Below, one piece after another: positions 35,030-44,386 of a stretch of DNA of 64,000 bases (position 1 is the stretch's first letter; every line of letters starts with the position of its first letter). Origin of the DNA: Candidatus Poribacteria bacterium (GTDB lineage: Bacteria > Poribacteria > WGA-4E > WGA-3G). The position numbers were made by a program, and so were the translations under genes. The notes under the pieces were generated by a model that had not been told where the DNA came from, ran no database searches, and saw nothing but the letters and a program-made list of their open reading frames with translations. The stretch is from assembly GCA_022822085.1 (NCBI GenBank), contig JAJECK010000036.1:1-64000 (forward strand). The letters are read 5' to 3'.

Positions 35030-37069
35030 ATGTTCAAAACTACCTTAACAAAACACTTCCGATTACCACTTCTCCAGTCATTTATTTTATTGTTTTCCAT
35101 TCTATATATATGGTCAAACACTGCATTTGCAGTAGATTTTATAGCACTTGAACACGAATTTTCAGGGAAAGGTTCAACGCAAGGGGCATTCGGTAAAACA
35201 ATTCACCTTGCATTTCAAAAAGATATATATGTGAGTGATACAGAAAATAGGTTAATCCAAAAACTTTCTCCTACAGGTGAATTCATTTCGCAGTTCCCTG
35301 CCAATCCAGAAACTCCTACCAATATTTTCAACAAACCGGGACACATTGCAGTAGATGCCATTGGAAATATCTATGTCTGCGATTTAACCACACACCATAT
35401 TGCCAACACATCTGAACCAAAAGTATACATCTTTGCGCCTTGTGTTTATAAGTTAAGTCCAACAGGTGAGTTGTTACATACATATTTTGTTGATCCTGTA
35501 GATGAAAAACCGTGGGTCGCAATTCCTGCCAAACCGATGATTGATGGAGATGGAAAGATGGCATTGGGTGTTCAACCAACTGGATACGACCGTCAACTTC
35601 GTGTTGCAGTGAATGCCGAATTCCAACTCTATGTCTTGGATTCAAAACGAGGACGTATCCATAAGTTTGATACTGATGGCAAGAAAGTCCTAACATTCGG
35701 AAGGTATGGGGCAGGTGGTGGCGAGTTTGATAAAGATGCATCCGACATAGCAATAGATGCACGAGGTAATGTCTTCGTTGCAGATACGGGGAACCATCGC
35801 GTGGTTAAATTTGACAGCAATGGAAAATTTGTCCTTAGTTTTGGTAGAAAGGGGCGCAACGTTGGTGAATTTATAAAACCGATTGCACTGACTACATTGC
35901 CTACAGGTGAGGTCTTAGTCAAAGATTCCAGTATATTTCGTCGAAAGATCGGTGGTTTGCCAGAGGTAATTGCGCTTTCTCCTACACTAACCCAGTTAAC
36001 AGAAAGTACACCCAATCAAGCAGAACTTGCCGAAACGATTAATAATGCTACGCGTCCTCAATACGGACCTTTTGCCCATAATCCAATTGCCCCGGTTGAC
36101 ATCACATCTCTAAATCGTCGACTGCGATTACTGGAAGAAGCAGAATATCGTCGCTATTTTGACGACAGTTATTCTGATGATGAAGACGATAAGGAGCTTG
36201 CAGATGAACTAAAACGCGCTGATATTCGGTTGACACTTCTCCATAATGTTATCTCACGGGTTCAGAAATTTGATAACAACGGCAGATATAACGGACGGAT
36301 TATCTATGAAACAGATCAGTTGAGTGAGGAAAAGCACGACCAAACTTTTTTGGCTCTTGACAGCTCAGGTTACCTCTATCTTCGTGATACAAGCGACTTC
36401 ACTATTGCGAAATATTCTATCACCGGTTTTACAATAAAACCATCACACATGAACGGTTTCTATAGTACTCGTGTTGCCAATTTAAGCAATAACTACCTTG
36501 AAGATTATGAGGACATTGACTTTTCAACCGATGTTCAAGACAAACTCAACCAGTTAGAACTCAAGAATCTATTTGGATGGTCATATAGCCTTTCAGAACG
36601 ATGGCACTTAACTATTCTTGATGAGTTGACTTATGCAGAACAAGATGAAAGGTATATTACACCTGCAAAAGAAGAGGATAGTTTTGATTTTGAAACGCAG
36701 GCGTTAGAAAATGCATTCGCTGCAAATCTGAAGTTTATCACCAACCCAAATCCGTATCGGTATAAAGAATTGAATTTTTCTGTAGGACGCGTTGATGGCA
36801 CCACTGACCTGACGCAAGATGCCTTATTCCAAGAACAGAACAAACAACGCAGAATAGACACTGGGGATGCAAGTTCTACAGTGTTAGAGCTAAATTGGGA
36901 TATATGGTCTCGGACAAATCTATGGTTACGTTATGCAAATCTCAATCCTGCTGAAACAAGTCGCAACTTTATCCGTAGGTTTTATGATGTTTCAGGCGAT
37001 CTATATGAAGTGTTTGGTAGCCGCAATGAAGCGCAGCAGTTCCTTGGTGAGTTCACGATTAAGTTTTAA
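35030..37069 (+). CDS. Secreted NHL-repeat protein with possible outer-membrane C-terminus
   Basis: 679 aa. Signal peptide (LLQSFILLFSILYIWSNTAFA). NHL propeller repeats are visible to about residue 300 (GNIYVCDLTTHHI, GNVFVADTGNHRVVKFDSNGKFVLSFGRKG), then again around 400-460. The last ~200 residues contain alternating beta-strand-like segments (LNWDIWSRTNLWLRYANLNP) and the protein ends in Phe (FLGEFTIKF), as outer-membrane beta-barrel proteins do. A propeller joined to a membrane barrel is an inference. The stop overlaps the next start (TAATG), so translation is coupled. Confidence 0.8.
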   Translation: MFKTTLTKHFRLPLLQSFILLFSILYIWSNTAFAVDFIALEHEFSGKGSTQGAFGKTIHLAFQKDIYVSDTENRLIQKLSPTGEFISQFPANPETPTNIFNKPGHIAVDAIGNIYVCDLTTHHIANTSEPKVYIFAPCVYKLSPTGELLHTYFVDPVDEKPWVAIPAKPMIDGDGKMALGVQPTGYDRQLRVAVNAEFQLYVLDSKRGRIHKFDTDGKKVLTFGRYGAGGGEFDKDASDIAIDARGNVFVADTGNHRVVKFDSNGKFVLSFGRKGRNVGEFIKPIALTTLPTGEVLVKDSSIFRRKIGGLPEVIALSPTLTQLTESTPNQAELAETINNATRPQYGPFAHNPIAPVDITSLNRRLRLLEEAEYRRYFDDSYSDDEDDKELADELKRADIRLTLLHNVISRVQKFDNNGRYNGRIIYETDQLSEEKHDQTFLALDSSGYLYLRDTSDFTIAKYSITGFTIKPSHMNGFYSTRVANLSNNYLEDYEDIDFSTDVQDKLNQLELKNLFGWSYSLSERWHLTILDELTYAEQDERYITPAKEEDSFDFETQALENAFAANLKFITNPNPYRYKELNFSVGRVDGTTDLTQDALFQEQNKQRRIDTGDASSTVLELNWDIWSRTNLWLRYANLNPAETSRNFIRRFYDVSGDLYEVFGSRNEAQQFLGEFTIKF

Positions 37070-38061
37070 TGGTTTTATCTGATATGCAGTTTCGGGCATT
37101 ATATCCAGATGAATTAGAAGCGTGGCTTGACCATGTATCACACGTCTTTTCAGCCAGCCGCCAGTATTTTTCCAACCATTGGCACAACGATCCTTGGAAG
37201 GACGTTGAAGGTATACGTGTTGCAGTTGACGATGGCAAAATTGTCAGCACTGTTCGTGTTTTTATCCGTAAGATGTTCCTCCACGGTGAACCTATTACTG
37301 TTGGTGGAATCGGTGAAGTCAGCACACGTTCAGAATATCGCAAACGTGGTTTGGCAACGCAACTCCTCCAGGATTCAATTCAGTTTATGGAAGATCGCAA
37401 TATTGCCATTTCCATGCTACACGGTAGTCAACGCATCTATTCTCTTGAAGGATGGGAAAGTGTTCCGCGTTACTACGCCAAGAAACCCCTTCTCGGTAGA
37501 AAACAGCAGACGTGGCATATCCGTCCAGCCGATTTTCAAGATAGCAACGAAGTTACGCAGCTTGCCTCTCTCTACAACACCTATTCCCGCAAATTCAACG
37601 GCACTTTCGTGAGAGATGACATGGCATATTGGACTGATTGGGTCCAGACCGAATCACCGCAGGCATGGATTGCTGAACGTGATGGTACCATAGAAGGATA
37701 TGTTTCCGTTAGAAGTCGTGACGGGGAGTTAGGTGTCAAAGAATTTGCTGTATCAGAGGAGTTGTTTGCTCAAGACAAGGGAACAGCATTTTTTGATGTT
37801 TTGTTATCTGAAGTGATCGCGCAGATGGGTGAAGAAAGTCTTGTCGTTGAATATCCGGCACCGATTGCTGATGGATTCAATGTGCCAAATGTTCAACCCT
37901 ATGGTAGTACCATGTATCGCATTATCCAACCTGATGCATTCCCACCTCATTTAAAGGAAGAACGGACTAACGGTCTACCGGAGTTTCTACATAATCAATC
38001 TGTGGCATTAGCACAAGACATCGAGTCTCATCACATTTTTTGGCAAACTGACGGGTTTTAG
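37069..38061 (+). CDS. GNAT-family N-acetyltransferase (Eis-like)
   Basis: 330 aa, starting at ATG 37069 in a TAATG overlap with the NHL gene. The acetyl-CoA pocket motif is GIGEVSTRSEYRKRGLATQLLQDSI. FLHGEPITVGG is the preceding strand and ISMLHGSQRIYSLEGWE the following one. A second half of ~170 residues resembles the duplicated GNAT lobe of Eis-type enzymes. Acceptor substrate unknown. Coupling to a secreted NHL protein is unusual, though the acetyltransferase itself has no signal peptide. Confidence 0.8.
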   Translation: MVLSDMQFRALYPDELEAWLDHVSHVFSASRQYFSNHWHNDPWKDVEGIRVAVDDGKIVSTVRVFIRKMFLHGEPITVGGIGEVSTRSEYRKRGLATQLLQDSIQFMEDRNIAISMLHGSQRIYSLEGWESVPRYYAKKPLLGRKQQTWHIRPADFQDSNEVTQLASLYNTYSRKFNGTFVRDDMAYWTDWVQTESPQAWIAERDGTIEGYVSVRSRDGELGVKEFAVSEELFAQDKGTAFFDVLLSEVIAQMGEESLVVEYPAPIADGFNVPNVQPYGSTMYRIIQPDAFPPHLKEERTNGLPEFLHNQSVALAQDIESHHIFWQTDGF

Positions 38062-38124
38062 TGACACACCTTAAATCTTGCAGGGTTTGGCTATTACGAA
38101 GGTTTATAAACAAGTAGAATAACA

Positions 38125-38997
38125 ATGGATCTCTATAAATACGTTCCCGCAGAACGGATTGATATTTTGAAAAATCGTTTGATTCGATTCACGCAACCAC
38201 TTGCACTGAATGACCCATTTGAAGCGAACCCGTATTTCTATGAACTCGGATCGAAAGAGGAATTCGCAAAACACTATGCCGAGGCAATTAGAAAGTTTCC
38301 TATCCGTGTTTGGGATGACTACTGTAAAGCAATAGGAAACAATCTGGGCCGGTTTGCATTAGCGAACAAAGTTCAGAACGATCCCGACTACGCTGAATGG
38401 TTATATAAAAATCTCCATAAGAAAAACCCGGAAGACCTTCTGTTTAACTTACAGGAAAGGTTTTACAAACTGCATAACGAGTTCGGCATTCTATCTCTCT
38501 CTGAAACACCCGATAATCTGCTCATGTGGGCGCACTATGCTGCAGGACATACAGGTTTTGTACTTGTATTAGACGGTTCCCATGATTTTTTCAAGGGAGC
38601 CGTTTCTTTACTAGGACTGGCCAAACCTGAACGTGTTGAATATAGTTCAAAACGTCATCGTATGACAGCAGAAGAAACGAGTGAAGAAACAGCTATGCAA
38701 GATATATTTTTCATTAAAGGTTCTGACTGGGAATATGAGAAAGAGTGGCGGTATCTGAAGTTTCTCACAAATGCACAGAAGAAAACCAAAGATGTCAATG
38801 ATCAGGATGTACATCTCTTCAGGCTGCCCTCAAAGTGTATAAAAGGTGTAATCCTTGGGTGCGAAAGTTCTGAAGATTTGAAGGACAAAATCGCTGCCAT
38901 AAAACGTGATGAACCAGAATTCAAACACTTGCGAATCCAACAAGCGTGTGCATCCGAAACGGAGTATCGTTTGGCGATAGAAGAAATAGCAACTTAA
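38125..38997 (+). CDS. DUF2971 protein
   Basis: 290 aa, cytoplasmic. The opening YKYVPAERIDILKNRLIRFTQPLALNDPFE and the core DNLLMWAHYAAGHTGFVLVLD (WAHYA) are the signature of DUF2971, a family of unknown activity that is often found in accessory regions. FFIKGSDWEYEKEWRYLKF is the second conserved block. No operon partner; flanking genes are unrelated. A stress or defence role is possible from family distribution only. Confidence 0.8.
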   Translation: MDLYKYVPAERIDILKNRLIRFTQPLALNDPFEANPYFYELGSKEEFAKHYAEAIRKFPIRVWDDYCKAIGNNLGRFALANKVQNDPDYAEWLYKNLHKKNPEDLLFNLQERFYKLHNEFGILSLSETPDNLLMWAHYAAGHTGFVLVLDGSHDFFKGAVSLLGLAKPERVEYSSKRHRMTAEETSEETAMQDIFFIKGSDWEYEKEWRYLKFLTNAQKKTKDVNDQDVHLFRLPSKCIKGVILGCESSEDLKDKIAAIKRDEPEFKHLRIQQACASETEYRLAIEEIAT

Positions 38998-39108
38998 CTT
39001 CTCAGGAATATCCAATATGAAGGAATTTGCTTTGATAAATGTTTTGATCATGCTGATGAATGCAATTGGCCACTGAAGATATTCTTCATGAATTACTCGC
39101 TTATCCAA

Positions 39109-39393
39109 TCAAGACTCAGGGTCTGATAGACCGCGCCATATCCAATTAATAAGAAGTTTCAGTAGCCAATAACATAGATAAGATATTCCATACGCCCCCC
39201 ATACGTATACTAATCCCGCAACTACGCCTAACAAAAAATAAGGAATGTTGAGGATTGGGTATTCTGCTCCACCATTTAATATATATACAACAAATCCCCC
39301 AACTATCCCACTAATCACGGAGAGAATAACCGTAAGTCTAAAGATTCCCTTTCTCCAGTTCAGGGACTTAAGCTTGCTCCAAAAATTGGACAT
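39109..39393 (-). CDS. Small two-helix membrane protein
   Basis: About 94 aa, starting at ATG 39393 with AAGAGGT upstream. Two hydrophobic helices, one around residues 18-40 (LTVILSVISGIVGGFVVYIL) and one around 50-80 (FLLGVVAGLVYVWGAYGISYLCYWLL), and a short charged tail. Not recognised. It lies 40 bases downstream of the DUF433 gene on the same strand. Confidence 0.6.
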   Translation of the reverse strand: MSNFWSKLKSLNWRKGIFRLTVILSVISGIVGGFVVYILNGGAEYPILNIPYFLLGVVAGLVYVWGAYGISYLCYWLLKLLINWIWRGLSDPES

Positions 39394-39432
39394 TTTTACC
39401 TCTTTTATCAGCAACAAATGGATGCAGCATCG

Positions 39433-39672
39433 TCAAGATGCTCCCTCACGCGGAAAAGGCATATCTATCACGATGTCATTCCCTAATGCACGAGCTGCAT
39501 AGCCAAGCACCGCCCGAATGCTCTCCTCACTCAATATCGGATACTCTGCAATAATCTCCTCGTTTGACATACCACTCGCCAATAGTCCTAACACATGTTC
39601 AACACTTATGCGCGTGCCTTCAATTACCGGTTTTCCACCAAGAATTCCCGGGTTAGCGATTATTCTAACCAT
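39433..39672 (-). CDS. DUF433 antitoxin-like protein
   Basis: 79 aa, GAGGAAA ribosome site upstream. The sequence NPGILGGKPVIEGTRISVEHVLGLLASGMSNEEIIAEYP is the classic DUF433 helix-turn-helix-like signature. The family normally pairs with a downstream PIN-like (DUF5615) toxin. Here the following gene encodes a membrane protein, so the toxin is absent. It may be a solitary remnant. Confidence 0.85.
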   Translation of the reverse strand: MVRIIANPGILGGKPVIEGTRISVEHVLGLLASGMSNEEIIAEYPILSEESIRAVLGYAARALGNDIVIDMPFPREGAS

Positions 39673-39762
39673 AATTATTTTCCTCCATCATGGAATTTAT
39701 TAACCTTGCATCAATATTTTACCAAAATTTGCGACGTATATCAAATCGTTTCCTAAAAAAAC

Positions 39763-39791
39763 TTGACATCATTATTGCTGTAGCATACAAT
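39763..39791 (+). promoter_or_regulatory. Strong sigma-70-type promoter
   Basis: TTGACA at 39763-39768, an exact 17-base spacer and TACAAT at 39786-39791, about 50 bases before the start of the Gfo/Idh/MocA gene, which also has an AGGAGG site. The DUF433 gene diverges on the other side. Confidence 0.75.
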
Positions 39792-39840
39792 CTGTTTAGA
39801 TGTAAGGATAATCTCATTTGAGAATTAGGAGGATAGGAAC

Positions 39841-40839
39841 ATGGCAAAACTACGTGTTGGCGTTATAGGGTGTAGTGGTATAGGGACAACGCACGCATCC
39901 GGGTTAGTCGGATTACCAAATGTTGAATTAGCCGCGGGGTGCGATTTTGTGCAAAGCACACTGGATGCATTCAAAGCAAAATGGCAGGATAATTGGGATA
40001 ATATCTCTCTATATACAAACCATCAAGAAATGCTCGCCGCCGAGAATTTAGATGTTGTTACAGTGGCGACTTCTGACCATCGGCATGCAGACCTTGTTGT
40101 TGATGCTGCAAACGCAGGTGTCAAAGGTATCTTCTGTGAAAAGCCGATGGCAACAAATGTGCAAGATGCAGACAGAATGCTGGAAGCAGCTGATAAAAAC
40201 GGAACTATTCTATCCATTGATCATACTCGTAGATGGCAACCGTTGTGGCGGCACACAAGGGAAGAAATCGTCGGTGGTGGACAGATCGGGGATGTGCAGT
40301 ATGTCATCGGTACATTGAGCGGTGGACGTGCAATGCTATTCCGAAACGGTACACATTGCGTAGATGCAATCTGCTATTTTGCAGACTCAACACCAGAATG
40401 GGTCTCTGCCGAATTGGAAGATGGCTACGAAGACTATAACGAGTATAAAGGTGATGGTGGACATAATCCATCTACAGAACCCTCAGCGCACGGATACATC
40501 CATTTTGCCAATGGCGTGCGTGGATATTATGCAGGGGGACCAAAATCAACACAATCCGGTTTCCGATGTGAAATTGTAGGTACAAACGGATACATATTGA
40601 TTAGTGATAAGGGAGCAACAATCCATCAGGGAGATTCAGTTGAAAAGATTGAGCCACCCACTTGGGATGTTGTTGGTATTCCGGCAGGTGTTCAAGAGAC
40701 TGTAAAACTCGTTGCAGAAGGTGGAGAACCTGTATCTCCCGGCAGTGAAGGACACAAAGTTGTCCAGATTATCATTGGATTTTTGACATCACAACAACAG
40801 GATAATGGTAAAGTAAAATTGCCATTACCACACAATTAA
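39841..40839 (+). CDS. Gfo/Idh/MocA-family oxidoreductase
   Basis: 332 aa with an AGGAGG site. N-terminal Rossmann motif GVIGCSGIGTTHASGL, then TVATSDHRHADLV and the EKP motif in FCEKPMATNVQDAD. The C-terminal domain has IGTLSGGRAMLFRNGTHCVDAICYF with the catalytic His. Substrate unknown, presumably a sugar or polyol. Its 3' end overlaps by 4 bases the 3' end of the convergent PotA-type gene. Confidence 0.9.
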   Translation: MAKLRVGVIGCSGIGTTHASGLVGLPNVELAAGCDFVQSTLDAFKAKWQDNWDNISLYTNHQEMLAAENLDVVTVATSDHRHADLVVDAANAGVKGIFCEKPMATNVQDADRMLEAADKNGTILSIDHTRRWQPLWRHTREEIVGGGQIGDVQYVIGTLSGGRAMLFRNGTHCVDAICYFADSTPEWVSAELEDGYEDYNEYKGDGGHNPSTEPSAHGYIHFANGVRGYYAGGPKSTQSGFRCEIVGTNGYILISDKGATIHQGDSVEKIEPPTWDVVGIPAGVQETVKLVAEGGEPVSPGSEGHKVVQIIIGFLTSQQQDNGKVKLPLPHN

Positions 40840-41996
40840 TCTGTTGGTAGGACAATCGCATTTTCAGGCATCCAATGCAAATAAACCGTGTCACCTTGTT
40901 GAAAACGGTGTGATGAGGAGTTTCTTGTCCCCTGTTTCACGTCACTAAGGGGTGAGGGATCCGCGCCTTGCCATTGCTGATTTACAATGATTGGTGCTGG
41001 ATAGTCCGATTTAACAGTGTATTGCACTGTTGTTCCAAGATAACTTTCGTCTTGAATAACACCCCGTAGGCAATTCGGAATATTCTGATTTGGTTCTGCT
41101 GATATGATAATCCGTTCTGGACGAACTATAACCGTTACTGCTGTGTCAATCTGAATAGTTTCATTATGTTTACAAATGAACTTAAATGGTGGGTCAGTCC
41201 CTGTCATTATCTCTGCTAACTCACCATTTGAATCGACAATAATTCCATCTATAAAGTTTGAAGTTCCGATAAAGTCTGCCACAAAGCGATTCTGTGGAGA
41301 ATCATATATTTCGTAAGGTGTTCCCACTTGTAGGATATTGCCTTCGTTCATTACTGCAATCCGATCCGAAAGTGTTAATGCTTCTCCTTGATCATGTGTG
41401 ACATACACGAATGTTATCCCAACTTTACGTTGCAGTTCTTTAAGTTCCAACTGCATTTGCTTTCGGAGTTTCAGATCAAGTGCAGATAGCGGTTCATCTA
41501 AAAGCAGGATAGTCGGTTCGTTAATTAAGGCGCGTGCAAGTGCAACACGCTGTCTTTCTCCGCCAGAAAGTTCAGTAGGTTTTCGTTCTCCGTATCCCCG
41601 CAACTGGACCAAATCAAGTGAACGTTCTACCGCATCTGCTATTTCTATTTTTGAGATTTTTTTCATCTGCAATCCAAATGCGATGTTTTGTGCTACTGTT
41701 TTGTGTGGGAATAACGCGTAATTTTGAAAGACTGTGTTGACAGGACGACGATAGGGAGGTGTATCTTCCATCAATTCTCCGTTGATGTAGACTTCACCTT
41801 CATCTGGAAAGACGAAACCTCCGATAATCCGAAGAGTTGTTGTTTTGCCGCATCCACTCGGACCGAGTAAGGAAAAAAACTCACCACCCTCAATCTGCAA
41901 TGATACATCGTTAACCGCAATCGTTTCCCCGAACTTTTTGGTTACTGATGATAGGATAATCTGACCTACGGACATGTCTAATCCGTTCTCTGACAT
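40836..41996 (-). CDS. ABC transporter ATPase, PotA/polyamine type, without permeases
   Basis: 386 aa. Walker A GPSGCGKT (45-52), signature LSGGERQR, Walker B ILLLDEPLSALD, switch VTHDQGEA. The C-terminal ~130 residues form the TOBE-type regulatory domain, with EIYDSPQNRFVADFIGTSNFIDG at its boundary. This architecture belongs to the spermidine/putrescine or iron uptake group. Its start overlaps the end of the methyltransferase gene by 19 bases. No membrane or binding-protein genes are adjacent, so it must work with distant partners or be a remnant. Confidence 0.88.
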   Translation of the reverse strand: MSENGLDMSVGQIILSSVTKKFGETIAVNDVSLQIEGGEFFSLLGPSGCGKTTTLRIIGGFVFPDEGEVYINGELMEDTPPYRRPVNTVFQNYALFPHKTVAQNIAFGLQMKKISKIEIADAVERSLDLVQLRGYGERKPTELSGGERQRVALARALINEPTILLLDEPLSALDLKLRKQMQLELKELQRKVGITFVYVTHDQGEALTLSDRIAVMNEGNILQVGTPYEIYDSPQNRFVADFIGTSNFIDGIIVDSNGELAEIMTGTDPPFKFICKHNETIQIDTAVTVIVRPERIIISAEPNQNIPNCLRGVIQDESYLGTTVQYTVKSDYPAPIIVNQQWQGADPSPLSDVKQGTRNSSSHRFQQGDTVYLHWMPENAIVLPTD

Positions 41997-43225
41997 ATAA
42001 CAATATTCTCTTCGTTCATCGTTGATGAAGTTTGACCTGCGACATTAGAAGGACTGTTCTTTTTGGGCATCCGTTTGTTAGGTATATTCCTGACGATTGT
42101 TTCTTTATGAGAGAACCCGTGTTTACCAAATGCATGGACAACAAATTCGTCTGTTGGTAGTAGAACGTCTTTAACCCGACGGTTCCCAACAACATAGCAT
42201 ATAGTGGAACGTGGTGATAGCATTTTTGCAACAGTATCTATGCTGTGTCCGAGATCATTGTAAAATGCAGAAACATCACGCGATCGCTTTTCATCTATTG
42301 TTTGGATTTTTTCAATAGCAGTTGTCACAGGAGAATCTTCAAAAATGCTCTTTGATGGTTGTCCACCCATTGCAATTCTATCAACCTTACGTGCGTTATT
42401 TAGACCTATCCATTCTGCAGACAATCGAGAAAATTGGCCGTAAGCTACTGTAGTTTGTGAATCACCATAAGGTGGCGAGGTAATCACCAGGTTATACCCA
42501 CCAAGTGGTCGCGGTATTGGGAGCTCTCCAGCAACGGTATTAGCATGACATATTGTTGCTTCTACATCTTTGCGTTTTTCAAGGTATGCAATTAAACCTT
42601 GTCTATTTCTGTTAATTTTTTTGTGATAGATACCAAAAACATCAGGATTAAAATTCTCAAGTTTTTCTGATGGCATACGATGCAATTTGAAAGTACTTGT
42701 TCTTGTATATGATACCTCGCGCACAGTCTCTGAATATGCAACCTTCATGAAGTTACGAATTGGTTCATCTTCCACTTTGTTGATCTGGTATAATAAGTAG
42801 GCAAGAAACTTCTTAACTTCATCCGAAAACCAATAGTCCAAATTGGGGACATCTGGAATCGGTACATCTGGTATCGTAGTAGTTCCAAATTCAATATCAA
42901 AAAAAGCATCGTTTAATCTATTGACTTCACTATCAAGTGCTTTCAATGAGATTGGCGTAACTTTAGCAGTTGCAATCAATCTCACGAGTGGGTTGATGTC
43001 GCATCCCACGCTATGCATACCGAACAGAGATGCCTCAACCAATGATGTACCTGTCCCACAATACGGATCCAGGAGCCATTCGCCTTCACAGCCATACTCA
43101 TTTAATAACCTTCTTGCTATCTGCGGAATCATCATGGCAGGATAGGTGTGAAAGCAGTGAGTATATTCCTTTGTATCTGCTGATCGGAAGTCCCAAGATT
43201 CATCTTTGTGTTTTAGGTCTCCCAT
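41978..43225 (-). CDS. DNA methyltransferase with DPYCGTGT and TSPPY motifs
   Basis: 415 aa. AdoMet-binding motif I is WLLDPYCGTGTSLVEA (53-60) followed by VGCDINPL. Catalytic motif IV is VITSPPYGDS (249-253), the form common in N4-cytosine and some N6-adenine enzymes. A ~150-residue region between them could hold target recognition. It lies 78 bases downstream of a second, unrelated methyltransferase on the same strand. No restriction endonuclease is recognisable nearby. Target base and site cannot be told from sequence alone. Confidence 0.88.
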   Translation of the reverse strand: MGDLKHKDESWDFRSADTKEYTHCFHTYPAMMIPQIARRLLNEYGCEGEWLLDPYCGTGTSLVEASLFGMHSVGCDINPLVRLIATAKVTPISLKALDSEVNRLNDAFFDIEFGTTTIPDVPIPDVPNLDYWFSDEVKKFLAYLLYQINKVEDEPIRNFMKVAYSETVREVSYTRTSTFKLHRMPSEKLENFNPDVFGIYHKKINRNRQGLIAYLEKRKDVEATICHANTVAGELPIPRPLGGYNLVITSPPYGDSQTTVAYGQFSRLSAEWIGLNNARKVDRIAMGGQPSKSIFEDSPVTTAIEKIQTIDEKRSRDVSAFYNDLGHSIDTVAKMLSPRSTICYVVGNRRVKDVLLPTDEFVVHAFGKHGFSHKETIVRNIPNKRMPKKNSPSNVAGQTSSTMNEENIVICQRTD

Positions 43226-43303
43226 TAATATGTTACCAAGATTTGCATCAAATTCTAATTTAGCACATTAGTGATAGGACCCACCAGAAGATTGTTTGTG
43301 ATT

Positions 43304-44086
43304 CTACATCTTAATGCTACTATTATATTCTATCAGATCACACCCGAGGAAATTTCGCCCTTTTGAGAGTGCAGCTTCCATAACAGAAAAGGAACCTGCA
43401 GCAGGATCAATCACATAATCACCTTCATTACTGACAGCAGCAATTAACTCTCCCTGTAAACCGATAGGCTTTTGATGGGGATGTTCGCGTGTTTTTGTCC
43501 GTTCAAGCCAGACATCACGAATGTTGTGGATTTTCCAAACCCCTTTCGCCTTTCGCGGATACTTCTGTAGAACAACACAATATTCACTCACGCGTCTGGA
43601 ACGGTACCCCATCCCAAACCTGTCTTTATTCCAGACGATCAAGTCAACAATGTCTAACTGTGTGCCATCAAACCAATTTTTGAATCCTTGGCATAGATGA
43701 AACTTGTCCATCCACAGAAAGAGATGTCCAGAAGGGATGAGCACATTGTCAATACCTTGAATGAATTTGCCAATCAGTTCTTCTGACATTTGCATCAATG
43801 CACTTCTGCGTTTTTCTCTACTTTTCCCTTCATTTCCGTAATTCATTTTGTCAAGCACACCTCTATATTGTGGATCCAGAAACGCTACGGGGACTGATTC
43901 TACTGGCAGATGAGATAGAAACTGCAGACCGTCCATCTTTAACCTTGTATTCGGTATCAATAAATCAGGTAAATCTATAGCAGGGGTTTGTACGGTCCGT
44001 TCAGTGGAGAATACATTTTTTTTACAGGTGTCTGTTGTTTCAGGGAAAAGTGTGAGATTCTCGCCCGTGGAGGTTATTTTTTTCAT
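43304..44086 (-). CDS. DNA methyltransferase with DPQY and DPAAGSF motifs
   Basis: 260 aa with AGGAGAA upstream of the start. Catalytic motif IV is [18 protein letters not shown] (DPQY at 71-74, a variant of DPPY) and the AdoMet motif comes late as [28 protein letters not shown] (DPAAGSF 227-233). This is the beta-class order of N6-adenine/N4-cytosine enzymes. [14 protein letters not shown] is the usual motif X-like helix. It starts 30 bases after the broken gatB copy. It forms a pair with the next methyltransferase, possibly for the two strands of an asymmetric site. Confidence 0.85.
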   Translation of the reverse strand: MKKITSTGENLTLFPETTDTCKKNVFSTERTVQTPAIDLPDLLIPNTRLKMDGLQFLSHLPVESVPVAFLDPQYRGVLDKMNYGNEGKSREKRRSALMQMSEELIGKFIQGIDNVLIPSGHLFLWMDKFHLCQGFKNWFDGTQLDIVDLIVWNKDRFGMGYRSRRVSEYCVVLQKYPRKAKGVWKIHNIRDVWLERTKTREHPHQKPIGLQGELIAAVSNEGDYVIDPAAGSFSVMEAALSKGRNFLGCDLIEYNSSIKM

Positions 44087-44116
44087 TTATTCTCCTGTTT
44101 CATATCTCTATTTATC

Positions 44117-44386
44117 CTAATTTTCAGACAAAACCCTCGCCAAAATTTGATTGACAAGCTGCGGATTTGCTTTGCCCTGCGTTGCCTTCATCACCTGACC
44201 GACAAGAAAGCCAATTGCCTTTTTCGTTCCATCACGTACATCTTGTGCTGGTCCAGGATTTTCTTCAATGACTTGCATGACAATTGATTCAATTTCCGAT
44301 GTATCAGTAATCTGTGCCATGCCTTTCTCTTCAACAATCTGTTTCGGCATCTTTCCGGTTTCGAAAGACTCATCTAAAAATGAAAC
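44117..44386 (-). pseudogene. 3' fragment of a second gatB (GatB C-terminal/YqeY domain only)
   Basis: The frame VSFLDESFETGKMPKQIVEEKG to [18 protein letters not shown] matches the last ~85 residues of GatB and aligns with the intact gene at 48236-49762 ([14 protein letters not shown]..., [23 protein letters not shown]). A TAG codon lies directly upstream in frame and the catalytic part is absent. The fragment differs markedly from the intact copy, so it is not a recent duplicate. It could still give a 77-aa product from ATG 44350. Confidence 0.8.
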
